A DNA stretch of 64,000 bases, taken from TMED23 sp964639965. GTDB taxonomy: Bacteria > Pseudomonadota > Alphaproteobacteria > Rhodospirillales > UBA2165. Each line of letters starts with the position of its first letter. Position 1 is the first letter of the stretch. The stretch is from NCBI GenBank assembly GCA_964639965.1, contig CAZXGI010000006.1:1-64000 (forward strand). The letters run 5' to 3'. Shown here piece by piece: positions 8,397-16,274 of the stretch. The notes under the pieces were generated by a model. It worked only from the letters and a program-made list of their open reading frames with translations, did no database searches and was not told the origin of the DNA. The position numbers and the translations under genes were made by a program.

Positions 8397-9080
8397 TTAT
8401 AACAACTTTTCACAAATTTCATCAGAACTCTGAACGTCTACAAACATACCATAAAGCGCCTTAAGAGCATTCTCATGATAATCAATTGTCATTGCCGCCA
8501 ATCCATCCATAACCATAATGGTTCGATAATTAAGCATCATTGCATCTCGCGCAGTAGCTTCACAACAAACGTTTGTAGCAACACCAGAAATCAATAAAGT
8601 ATCAATGTTATGGGAATTCAGTTCCTTAGCAATATTAGAAGAACCAGGAATAAACGCGCTAAATCGAGATTTCTTAACATATAAATCACTTTGCTCTGTA
8701 TTTAATTCTGGCCAAATTTCATAACCCTCGTGATCCTCTGCTAACTCAGTATTTCTGCGCTCCCAATTTTCCGGTGTATATAGTTCACGATAAACGCCCC
8801 AATTCTCAGTCGCTTCAGGAGCAGCCGTAGTTTGTATCCAAATAACGACCCCACCTTTTTCCCGCAAATCACTTGCCATCCTATTTATTACAGGGACGAT
8901 TTCAATGGCCATTGGGCAAGCAGCCAAAAAACCTGATTTCATAAAATAATTCTGCATATCGACAACAACTAATGCTGTTTTCTTTGCAACAAAACTTTCA
9001 TTAATATAACTTCGCCCCAAACGACTTTGGGACTGATTACGAAACCAACTTTCCAAACTTTGATGCTCGATATTATCCAT
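8397..9080 (-). CDS. Isochorismatase-family cysteine hydrolase (catalytic triad intact)
   Basis: The protein has the three catalytic elements of the isochorismatase/amidohydrolase fold: Asp in ALVVVDMQNYF, Lys in YVKKSRFSAF and Cys in GVATNVCCEATARDA. The family includes N-carbamoylsarcosine amidase, maleamate amidase and nicotinamidase, all of which hydrolyse a C-N bond through a cysteine. The ATG at 9080 is four bases after the stop of the preceding gene; a GTG at 9116 would add 12 residues and overlap that gene by 32 bases, and I cannot decide between them with certainty. It follows HyuA/HyuB and a paralogue, which suggests an amidase step after ring opening. Confidence 0.85.
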   Translation of the reverse strand: MDNIEHQSLESWFRNQSQSRLGRSYINESFVAKKTALVVVDMQNYFMKSGFLAACPMAIEIVPVINRMASDLREKGGVVIWIQTTAAPEATENWGVYRELYTPENWERRNTELAEDHEGYEIWPELNTEQSDLYVKKSRFSAFIPGSSNIAKELNSHNIDTLLISGVATNVCCEATARDAMMLNYRTIMVMDGLAAMTIDYHENALKALYGMFVDVQSSDEICEKLL

Positions 9081-9084
9081 TCCT

Positions 9085-9678
9085 TTAGCCTTCCAATGAA
9101 TTGAGTATTTCCTCACAAGTCCTGATTTCAGCTACTGTTCTCAAACCCTCAATAGAAAGATCATGGACTTTCATATCAAAAGCTGCACATCCGTCCGATA
9201 ATACCGTATTATGATAACCATGTACATGAGCATCCCGAACAGTTGACGCGACACCACCATTTGTAACAATACCTCCATATATCAAATGGTTTATTCCAGC
9301 TTTTTTTAACACCCAATCCATACGGCTCATATAAAAAGCTGAATACGCTATTTTTTCTACTAACAAATCTGTTGGAGATAGTTCATTAACAAGCCTATGA
9401 CCAAAGCTACCAGGAAGAAAGTCTCCCTCAGCAAGAAATGGGCGCAATTTTAGCAAATGATCGGCGATAAAAGGTTGACCATTCTTACCTGGCACCAAAG
9501 TAAAATGTGTTGAAACTATCCAACCTCCAGCCATCCGAACTGCATCTGCAACAGGTTTTAATTTTTTGGGTAATACTTTAATATAATCTGACGTTGCCCC
9601 GCCCCTAGCATAAGCACCTTCCGGATGAATGAAATCGTTCTGCATATCAATAAGAACAAGCGCTATTGTTTTACTCAT
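9085..9678 (-). CDS. Isochorismatase-fold protein without the catalytic cysteine
   Basis: The 197-residue protein keeps Asp11 (LVLIDMQNDF) and Lys109 (LVEKIAYSAF) of the catalytic triad, and the whole nucleophile loop is recognisable as GGIVTNGGVASTVRDA (residues 135-150). The position that is Cys in the family (GVATNxCV) is Gly142. A normal covalent amidase mechanism is therefore impossible unless another residue substitutes. It shares the operon with an intact paralogue immediately downstream and overlaps the hyuA stop by one base. It could be a non-catalytic partner of that paralogue, or a divergent enzyme with another chemistry. Confidence 0.85.
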   Translation of the reverse strand: MSKTIALVLIDMQNDFIHPEGAYARGGATSDYIKVLPKKLKPVADAVRMAGGWIVSTHFTLVPGKNGQPFIADHLLKLRPFLAEGDFLPGSFGHRLVNELSPTDLLVEKIAYSAFYMSRMDWVLKKAGINHLIYGGIVTNGGVASTVRDAHVHGYHNTVLSDGCAAFDMKVHDLSIEGLRTVAEIRTCEEILNSLEG

Positions 9679-11756
9679 TATACTTTCTTTCGCGAAATTA
9701 TTAAATTGCCAAATTGATCAACCCTACCCTCTAGGTCGGGATCGATAAATATTGTTGTATCAGGTTGCTCGAGCAAAGCAGGACCCGGCACCCTCTGATC
9801 TATGGGAAGATTTAAACGATTATAAACGTCTGTTTGCCACCAATCTCCCTCAAACCAAACTTCACGGGAATTAGTTTTAGCCTCTTCAACTGTATAATCA
9901 CCGGATGGACCCAAAATTGACAAATCAAACTTTGGTCGACGGCCTATCACCGTTACCTTAAGGTTGAGAACCCGTATTCCAATATTATGCAGCAACCGCC
10001 CATAAGTCCTTTTATAGGTTTCTTCAAAAGCTGTCCGAATAACGTCTGAATTCAAGTCACGTTTTATATCTTCTAGTTCGATGGGAAGTTTAACAGCGAC
10101 AGTGTGGGTTTGTCCTAAATAAAGCATATCCAATTCGATTACGCTCTCTAAACGGTCAAATAGCACCTCAGCTTCAGCCAAACGTTTTTGGCCATCCTCT
10201 GCTGTCTTTTTTATTTCAGATGCTAGTTTTTTTATATCGAGATTCTCAAATCCGGTATTAATTGTGTGAACCCTATCAAACCGCATATCAGCGATGACAC
10301 AACCTAAAGCACTTGTTACGCCCGGATATCGGGGTACCAGAGCTTTTGATAAGCCAACATCTTTTATAAGCGCACCGGCATGCAGTGCTCCACCCCCGCC
10401 AAAGGGCATAGCAATAAATTTTTCAGGATCATGTCCGCGTTCCACGGAAACCAAACGGATGGCGCCTGCCATTTTTGAATTAGCAACTTTAATAATCGCT
10501 TCAGCAGCCTCCATGACCTGGATCTTTAATGGTTCAGCCACATGTATTTTTATTGCACTTTTTGCCGCGTCAACGTCTAAGCGAGTCAACTTACCACCGA
10601 TCGGTTTATCACCATTTATCCTCCCTAGGACAACGTTAGCATCTGTCACCGTTGGACGATCATTACCTTGCCCATAACAAACAGGCCCGGGATCAGATCC
10701 AGCACTTTCAGGCCCCACTTGTAACAAGCCACCACGATCAACAGAGGCTATTGAGCCACCGCCTGCACCAATTGTTGTGATTTCAATCATTGGAGTGCGG
10801 ATTACTAATCCAAAGTCAACTGCCGTTTGAGCGGCAAGCGCACTCACGCCATCAGCAACAAGGGACACATCAAAACTTGTCCCTCCCATATCGCATGTTA
10901 TAAGGTTTGGAAATCCGGAACTCTTCCCAATATAAGCCCCAGCAATAACTCCAGCTGCAGGGCCAGATAATGCGGTTCGCACCGGAAACGATCTGGCCAT
11001 ATTAACGGACATTACACCGCCATTAGATTGCACAATTAGGACTTCACCTGCAAATCCGCCTTTCCGCAAGCCCCCTTCAAGCCGTTCGAGATAATCGCCA
11101 ATCGGAGGCTGCAAATAAGCATTCAATGTTGCTGTCGAACATCGTTCAAATTCACGAATTTCCGGAAGAATTCCCGACGAAGATGTGATATGGTCGTTCG
11201 GCCATATCTCCCTTAATATTTCAATCGCTAATTTTTCATTAGCATCGTTAGCGTAGCTATTCATAAAAAACACACAAACAGATTCAGCCCCTTGAGCTAA
11301 TAATTTTGCTGTTGCTGACTTCAAGTCACTTGGTTCAAGTTTAGTAAAAAGTGTACCATCAGCCAAAACTCTTTCATCAACCTCCACCCGCAATTCACGC
11401 GACACAATTGGATCAAACATCCCCCAAAGACCCCATGTCTCTGGTCGATCACGTCTCCGCATCTCAATTACATCGCGGAATCCCCGCGTTGTTATAATCC
11501 CAGTCTTGGCTCCTTTGCGTTCGAGAAGTGAATTAGTGCCAACAGTGGTACCATGAATTATTAAAGATATTTCTGAGAGCCTTTTTAGATGTTGTGCTAT
11601 CCCCTCTTGGATCCCAATAGATTGATCATTTCGAGTTGAAGGCACCTTCGCAACATCACACGAACCATCATCTTCATTAAGGAAAAACACATCCGTGAAA
11701 GTGCCACCGACATCAACCCCGACTACCGTTCTAGATTTTTTTTGTATTTCGGCCAT
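9678..11756 (-). CDS. hyuA: Hydantoinase A / 5-oxoprolinase family subunit (HyuA)
   Basis: The 692-residue protein begins with the ATP-binding motif VVGVDVGGTFTDVFF, then IHGTTVGTNSLLERKGAKTGIITTRGFRD, the central VQSNGGVMSVNMAR and CDMGGTSFDVSLV, and the IGAGGGSIASVD motif, in the order of HyuA/oxoprolinase A proteins. These ASKHA-fold subunits act with HyuB in ATP-dependent opening of hydantoins, 5-oxoproline and related cyclic amides, or in carboxylation of ketones. It starts two bases after the HyuB stop. N-methylhydantoin-type or cyclic imide substrates fit the amidase genes that follow, but this is inference. Confidence 0.9.
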   Translation of the reverse strand: MAEIQKKSRTVVGVDVGGTFTDVFFLNEDDGSCDVAKVPSTRNDQSIGIQEGIAQHLKRLSEISLIIHGTTVGTNSLLERKGAKTGIITTRGFRDVIEMRRRDRPETWGLWGMFDPIVSRELRVEVDERVLADGTLFTKLEPSDLKSATAKLLAQGAESVCVFFMNSYANDANEKLAIEILREIWPNDHITSSSGILPEIREFERCSTATLNAYLQPPIGDYLERLEGGLRKGGFAGEVLIVQSNGGVMSVNMARSFPVRTALSGPAAGVIAGAYIGKSSGFPNLITCDMGGTSFDVSLVADGVSALAAQTAVDFGLVIRTPMIEITTIGAGGGSIASVDRGGLLQVGPESAGSDPGPVCYGQGNDRPTVTDANVVLGRINGDKPIGGKLTRLDVDAAKSAIKIHVAEPLKIQVMEAAEAIIKVANSKMAGAIRLVSVERGHDPEKFIAMPFGGGGALHAGALIKDVGLSKALVPRYPGVTSALGCVIADMRFDRVHTINTGFENLDIKKLASEIKKTAEDGQKRLAEAEVLFDRLESVIELDMLYLGQTHTVAVKLPIELEDIKRDLNSDVIRTAFEETYKRTYGRLLHNIGIRVLNLKVTVIGRRPKFDLSILGPSGDYTVEEAKTNSREVWFEGDWWQTDVYNRLNLPIDQRVPGPALLEQPDTTIFIDPDLEGRVDQFGNLIISRKKV

Positions 11757-11758
11757 GT

Positions 11759-13504
11759 TTAGCTCGTTTCGCGTAATCTATTAGTTTCTTTTTGATCAAG
11801 AATACCGTCATCAGATACAGAACATTTATAGTTTTCATATGCTGATTTAGCCGTTACATAACCAAGCCGCACATCTTCGGCCACAAGCTTTGGATCTCGC
11901 TCACAAGCATCACCGTAACCTCCGCCACCCGGCGTCTCTAGGCGAATGCGCTGACCCTTTTCTAATTGTAAGCCAACCATCTTAGAAACCATGGGCGGCG
12001 ATTCTTCACTATCGCCACCGACTGGATAAATAAACTTATTTCGAGATCCACTCTCACCCCCTATAACGCCGGGCGGACCAAATTTACCTCGCTCACCAAA
12101 CAAAAAAGCATCCGCTTTTTCTTCAAGTAATTCAATCTCATAAATTGCACCACAACCACCACGACTCCTGCCTGGTCCACCGCTATCTGGTCGTAATGCC
12201 CACTGGGTAAAGCGAATTGGGTAGGCGGCTTCCAAAATTTCTAAAGGGGGGATGGTAGCTGTTGAAATTGGTGCATTACCATGATTAAGGCCGTCACCGT
12301 TCGGATGTCCGCCGTGGCCACCCCCAAAAAACGAAAACAAAACCCAGCGGGCCCCATTCTTGCGATAACCTGCCATTGATAACGCATTGATTGTTCCATA
12401 GGCACATCCGTTGCTTATTTCTGGAGCAACCTTAGAAATCGCCTGAAACATCACATCGATAACACGGAGGATTGTCTCGGTATAGCCACCGACAGGCTTC
12501 GGTCGGCTAACACTTAACAGACTATCATTTGGGATAACAAAATCAATCGGATCCAACACACCAGCATTCGCAGGTACCTCGCGAAAAATATGCTTAAGCG
12601 CAACATAACAAGACGCGACACATGTAGAACGCGAGATGTTTACTGGTCCGTCACATGCAGTCGATGTCTTTGAAAAATCTAAAGTCATTCGATTATTGAC
12701 AATCACGATATCAAGACCAATTTTTAATGATTCATCAATAATACCGTCATTATCTAGCCAGTCTTCTGCCGAATAAGTACCATTTGGAAGATCACTAATG
12801 TAACTCTTCATCAACTTGGCGGCACTTTCATTCAATTCAACCAAAGCTGATGTAATTTTCTCTTCACCATATTCTTCAAGCAAATCCGTTAACCTCTGAT
12901 CACCAAGATCAAGGGCGCTAACCTGCCCATTTAGATCCCCATAAAGACTTCCTGGTAGGCGCGAATTTGATTGTAAGATTGCAACAATATCCTCGTTGAG
13001 GATGCCAGAGCTATAAAGTAATACTGGCGGAATTAGCATACCTTCCTGATAACATTCCGTTGCTACTGGATTATAATTACCTGGTACATTTCCACCAACG
13101 TCATGCCAATGGCCAACAGACGCCAAAAAGCAAAAAACCTGTCCGCCATGAAAGAAAGGTCTTACAAGTTTAAAATCTGAAAGGTGGGTTCCACCTTCGT
13201 AAGGATCATTGAATACAAAAACATCACCAGGATTAAGGACAATTTTCTCCTGTTCGACTTTATCAATCACCATTTTTACCGCAAATGACATCGCACCAAC
13301 AAAAACTGGTAAACCAGACTTGCCCTGAATTAAGGTCTCCCCCGTTTTAGCATGGTATAGCCCATGGCTAGCATCGTGGGCCTCCGCTATTATCGGATTA
13401 AAGGCACTGCGGAAAAGTGTGGCATCCATTTCATCCGCAATCTGTTCCAACCTTCCTTTAAGAACGGCCAATATCACCGGATCCATTTTTTGCATCTCAA
13501 TCAT
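11759..13504 (-). CDS. hyuB: Hydantoinase B / oxoprolinase family subunit (HyuB)
   Basis: The protein shows the typical HyuB course: DPVILAVLKGRLEQIADEMDATLFRSAFNPIIAEAHDASHGLY at the N-terminus, GDVFVFNDPYEGGTHLSDFKL, and the C-terminal glycine-rich RPDSGGPGRSRGGCG and RLETPGGGGYGD motifs. It pairs with HyuA to form the ATP-dependent cyclic-amide hydrolase or carboxylase. Several in-frame starts exist (TTG 13528, ATG 13510, 13504, 13495, 13486); I chose 13504 because it gives a short overlap with the lyase stop, but 13495 and 13486 are equally possible. Confidence 0.88.
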   Translation of the reverse strand: MIEMQKMDPVILAVLKGRLEQIADEMDATLFRSAFNPIIAEAHDASHGLYHAKTGETLIQGKSGLPVFVGAMSFAVKMVIDKVEQEKIVLNPGDVFVFNDPYEGGTHLSDFKLVRPFFHGGQVFCFLASVGHWHDVGGNVPGNYNPVATECYQEGMLIPPVLLYSSGILNEDIVAILQSNSRLPGSLYGDLNGQVSALDLGDQRLTDLLEEYGEEKITSALVELNESAAKLMKSYISDLPNGTYSAEDWLDNDGIIDESLKIGLDIVIVNNRMTLDFSKTSTACDGPVNISRSTCVASCYVALKHIFREVPANAGVLDPIDFVIPNDSLLSVSRPKPVGGYTETILRVIDVMFQAISKVAPEISNGCAYGTINALSMAGYRKNGARWVLFSFFGGGHGGHPNGDGLNHGNAPISTATIPPLEILEAAYPIRFTQWALRPDSGGPGRSRGGCGAIYEIELLEEKADAFLFGERGKFGPPGVIGGESGSRNKFIYPVGGDSEESPPMVSKMVGLQLEKGQRIRLETPGGGGYGDACERDPKLVAEDVRLGYVTAKSAYENYKCSVSDDGILDQKETNRLRETS

Positions 13505-14375
13505 CGCCATTAGTGTAACGATTGCCAACTTGGAGCATTTCTTTAGTTCCTAAAAGTTCGTTTAACTCATCGAAATCAAACATTTGGGCTTGATGCTGTA
13601 TCGTTGAGCCATGCCTCAATAACGAATTGAAGTAATTCTCCGCAGCATAAGCAAGCGCTCGAACTAGGGCGCCGGGGAATATTACAATCGAAAATCCCTT
13701 CTCTTCTAGTTCTAAAGCTGGCGCCATCGGAGTTTTTCCACCTTCAACCATATTTATTAGTAATGGAATTTTGTCACCAAACTGTTCAACAACACGCGCA
13801 ATTTGTTCCGCACTTTGCATAGCTTCAATAAATAAGACATCTGCTCCTGCTTCAACATAACCAACAGCCCGATCAATTGCACGCTCATAGCCCTCAACGG
13901 CAATTGCATCCGTCCTTGCAATGATCATTGTATTTTCGTCTTTGCGAGCATCAAGTGCGGCTTTGACCTTACCATTCATCTCATCTGTAGTTATCAGCAC
14001 TTTACCATCAAGATGCCCACAGCGTTTCGGTGAAGACTGATCTTCTAATTGTATACCTGAAGCGCCGTTTCTTTCGAGAAGCGTAACAGTTCTTTGCACA
14101 TTTAAAGCATTACCAAATCCCGTGTCGGCATCAACGATTAAAGGCAAATTGACCCTTTCGCGGATTGTGCCGACTATTGTCGCGAGTTCATCCAAAGTGA
14201 CTAAACCAATATCAGGCCGAGCAAGCTTCGTATACGCTATTGAAGCTCCAGAAAGATAGAGCGCTTCAAAACCTGCACGCTCACCCATCATGGCACCAAA
14301 GGCATCGTAAATTCCTGGCGTTAATAATATTCGATCCTGTTTTATTCGGTTTCTTAAAATTTTTTGTGGCGACAT
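13497..14375 (-). CDS. Isocitrate lyase/PEP mutase superfamily C-C lyase (dimethylmalate- or methylisocitrate-lyase-like)
   Basis: The roughly 292-residue protein has the superfamily marks: TPGIYDAFGAMMGERAGFEALYLSG, the metal-binding VDADTGFG (about residues 83-90) and SSPKRCGHLDGK with Cys121 (numbered from the upstream ATG), which in lyase members is the general acid. IIARTDA follows. Enzymes with this KRCGH loop cleave 2-hydroxy dicarboxylates, such as 2-methylisocitrate, 2,3-dimethylmalate or oxaloacetate, to pyruvate or glyoxylate plus an acid. I chose the ATG at 14375 because AAGGA lies 6 bases before it; an ATG at 14381 is adjacent to the same site. Hydratase genes directly upstream suggest that it cleaves the hydrated product. 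Confidence 0.82.
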   Translation of the reverse strand: MSPQKILRNRIKQDRILLTPGIYDAFGAMMGERAGFEALYLSGASIAYTKLARPDIGLVTLDELATIVGTIRERVNLPLIVDADTGFGNALNVQRTVTLLERNGASGIQLEDQSSPKRCGHLDGKVLITTDEMNGKVKAALDARKDENTMIIARTDAIAVEGYERAIDRAVGYVEAGADVLFIEAMQSAEQIARVVEQFGDKIPLLINMVEGGKTPMAPALELEEKGFSIVIFPGALVRALAYAAENYFNSLLRHGSTIQHQAQMFDFDELNELLGTKEMLQVGNRYTNGDD

Positions 14376-14390
14376 AGCCATTCCTTTTTG

Positions 14391-14876
14391 TTAGGTCTGG
14401 TTCAAAGTTCTTTTAAGATGGGGCACAAGTCCACCTGCTTCGATTAAAGCTAATAGATTTGCTGGCACCGCTTCACCAGCTAGATCTATACCTGTAGAAA
14501 GATTATGTATTTTGCCAGACTTGAGATTTAGCGTTATTTTATTTCCGGCATTAATTGGTTCAATATCATTTAATTTAATGGCAGGCAGTCCAAGATTAAA
14601 GGCGTTACGATAAAAAATACCGCTAAACGACTCCGCGATCACAGCGGCTACACCCAAAGTTTTCAGCACTTGAGCCGCTTGCTCACGACTAGAACCCATG
14701 CCAAAATTTTTCCCGGCGACTACAAAATCCCCCTCAACCACTGAACCCGCAAATAAAGGGTCGACTGTTTCTAAGCAATGACTTGCGAGTTCGTCTAGTG
14801 GCAGCTTAATATAAACACCAGGTACCAATAAATCCGTATTAATTTCATCCCCAAATTTCCATACTTGGCCAGACAT
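14391..14876 (-). CDS. Aconitase-superfamily hydratase, small subunit (LeuD-like)
   Basis: The 161-residue protein has the swivel-domain motif FGMGSSREQAAQVLKTLGVAAVIAESFSGIFYRNAFNLGLP, including the conserved SSREQA substrate-binding loop. This is the size and form of LeuD or dimethylmaleate hydratase small subunits. It overlaps the large-subunit stop by one base and precedes the C-C lyase gene by 15 bases. No leuA or leuB is nearby, so a role in leucine synthesis is less likely than catabolic hydration. Together with the large subunit it should hydrate or isomerise an unsaturated dicarboxylate. Confidence 0.85.
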   Translation of the reverse strand: MSGQVWKFGDEINTDLLVPGVYIKLPLDELASHCLETVDPLFAGSVVEGDFVVAGKNFGMGSSREQAAQVLKTLGVAAVIAESFSGIFYRNAFNLGLPAIKLNDIEPINAGNKITLNLKSGKIHNLSTGIDLAGEAVPANLLALIEAGGLVPHLKRTLNQT

Positions 14877-16141
14877 TATAACAAAATATCTCTAGGATCT
14901 GAAATATATCCCTTGATAGCACTTGCTGATACTGTATAGGGAGAAGCTAAATACACCTTAGAGCTACTAGCTCCCATTCTTCCTTGAAAGTTCCGGGCTG
15001 TTGAAGCTAAGCAAACTTCTTCTTCTGCTAAGACACCTATCCCATAACCTGCACAAGCACCGCACCCTGGAGGCAGTAAACTTGCCCCGGCTTCCAATAA
15101 CACTTCAATTATGCCCTGCTTCGTTGCTAAACTTAAAACATGTGAAGAAGCTGGAGCAATTGTGAGTCGTTTACCCTCAGCAATTTTATAACCTCTTAAA
15201 ACAGACGCCGCCATTTCTAAATCGTTCAGTTTGGCACCAGTGCAAGCCCCAATGTAAAATTGGTCAATTTTATCCTGACCAACCTCTCCAACTGGAACAG
15301 CGTTTGCCGGACTATGTGGTGGGGCAACTTGAGGTGCCAAACCTGCAGCATCAAATTCGTGAGTAACCTTATAATTTGCATCTGGATCACTTTTGTACTT
15401 TCTCCAATCCCCCGGTTCACCACCGACCGACCTAACGTAAGCTACAGTAATCTCATCTGGCTCGATAAGACCAGATTGTGCGCCAAGTTCGGCGCTCATA
15501 TTACTCAAAGTCATACGCTCAAAAATATTTAGCTTCTCAATCGTGTCACCACAGTAGAGAATTGATTGATAATCACCACCATTCATTCCGAGTGTGGCGC
15601 ACATCTTAAGCGCCATATCCTTAGCAGCAACGCCAATACCCATATTACCCGACCACCTGATCCGGATAGTCTCAGGAATTTTTATCCAAGTTTGCCCTGT
15701 AACAAGAATACCAAGCATATCAGTGGCACCAACTCCAAACATGTAGCTGCCAAATGCGCCTCCGGTAGGAGAATGACTGTCGCCACCCACGGCAAACATG
15801 CCTGGAGACAAATGACCGTTTTCTGGCACCACAATATGACAGATACCTTTTTGATCATAAAAATTTTTAACGTTATATTCTGAGGCCCACTCTCTCGTTA
15901 ACTTCAGAATGCTAGCACTTTCAGAATCGGTACAAGGCGCAAAATGATCAGACACCAAGACAACCTTCCCGGGATCCCAAACGCCTGCACCTAACTGCTC
16001 CATAGTCGACTTAATACGTCGAGGGCCACCGCTATCATGGATCATAGCTAAATCAACGTTGCAGGTGACGACTTCACCAGGCTTAACAAACTTTTGATTA
16101 GCTGCTTTTGCTATAATTTTTTCTGCGATCGTTTGACCCAT
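14876..16141 (-). CDS. Aconitase-superfamily hydratase, large subunit (LeuC-like, possible dimethylmaleate hydratase type)
   Basis: The 421-residue protein carries the [4Fe-4S] ligands at Cys300 (IGACTGAKLNDLEMA) and Cys360/Cys363 (PPGCGACAGYG), and the substrate-loop motif VGGDSHSPTGGAFGSYMFGVGATD. The first ligand loop differs from biosynthetic LeuC, where GSCTNGR or GSCTNSR is usual, supporting a different substrate. It probably forms a heterodimer with the small subunit, acting in the cytoplasm on a methylated or plain maleate-type acid. It is the first gene of the leftward catabolic run and is divergent from the second TRAP system across 133 bases. 3-Isopropylmalate dehydratase remains an alternative. 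Confidence 0.85.
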   Translation of the reverse strand: MGQTIAEKIIAKAANQKFVKPGEVVTCNVDLAMIHDSGGPRRIKSTMEQLGAGVWDPGKVVLVSDHFAPCTDSESASILKLTREWASEYNVKNFYDQKGICHIVVPENGHLSPGMFAVGGDSHSPTGGAFGSYMFGVGATDMLGILVTGQTWIKIPETIRIRWSGNMGIGVAAKDMALKMCATLGMNGGDYQSILYCGDTIEKLNIFERMTLSNMSAELGAQSGLIEPDEITVAYVRSVGGEPGDWRKYKSDPDANYKVTHEFDAAGLAPQVAPPHSPANAVPVGEVGQDKIDQFYIGACTGAKLNDLEMAASVLRGYKIAEGKRLTIAPASSHVLSLATKQGIIEVLLEAGASLLPPGCGACAGYGIGVLAEEEVCLASTARNFQGRMGASSSKVYLASPYTVSASAIKGYISDPRDILL

Positions 16142-16195
16142 AATTTGCTCGTTAAATCACTTTATTCTTGATTTCTTATTACTTTAAACGTTGTG

Positions 16196-16224
16196 TTGAT
16201 CTATTAATGTAACATTTGTATATT
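16196..16224 (+). promoter_or_regulatory. Candidate sigma-70 promoter for the second TRAP operon
   Basis: A TTGATC -35 box (16196-16201) is followed by a 17-base spacer and a TATATT -10 box (16219-16224), about 50 bases before the dctP start. A small inverted repeat, AATGT-A-ACATT at 16206-16216, lies in the spacer and could bind a regulator. The spacing is ideal, but AT-rich DNA gives such matches by chance. Confidence 0.45.
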
Positions 16225-16274
16225 CGGATCAATAAATTAAACCAGAAATAAATAATTCCAAGGGAGGAAGTGAT

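Noticed and set aside
14876..16141. Call of leuC for the hydratase large subunit
   Set aside because: No leuA, leuB or leuD-type biosynthetic context; the Fe-S loop differs from LeuC and the partner genes are catabolic.
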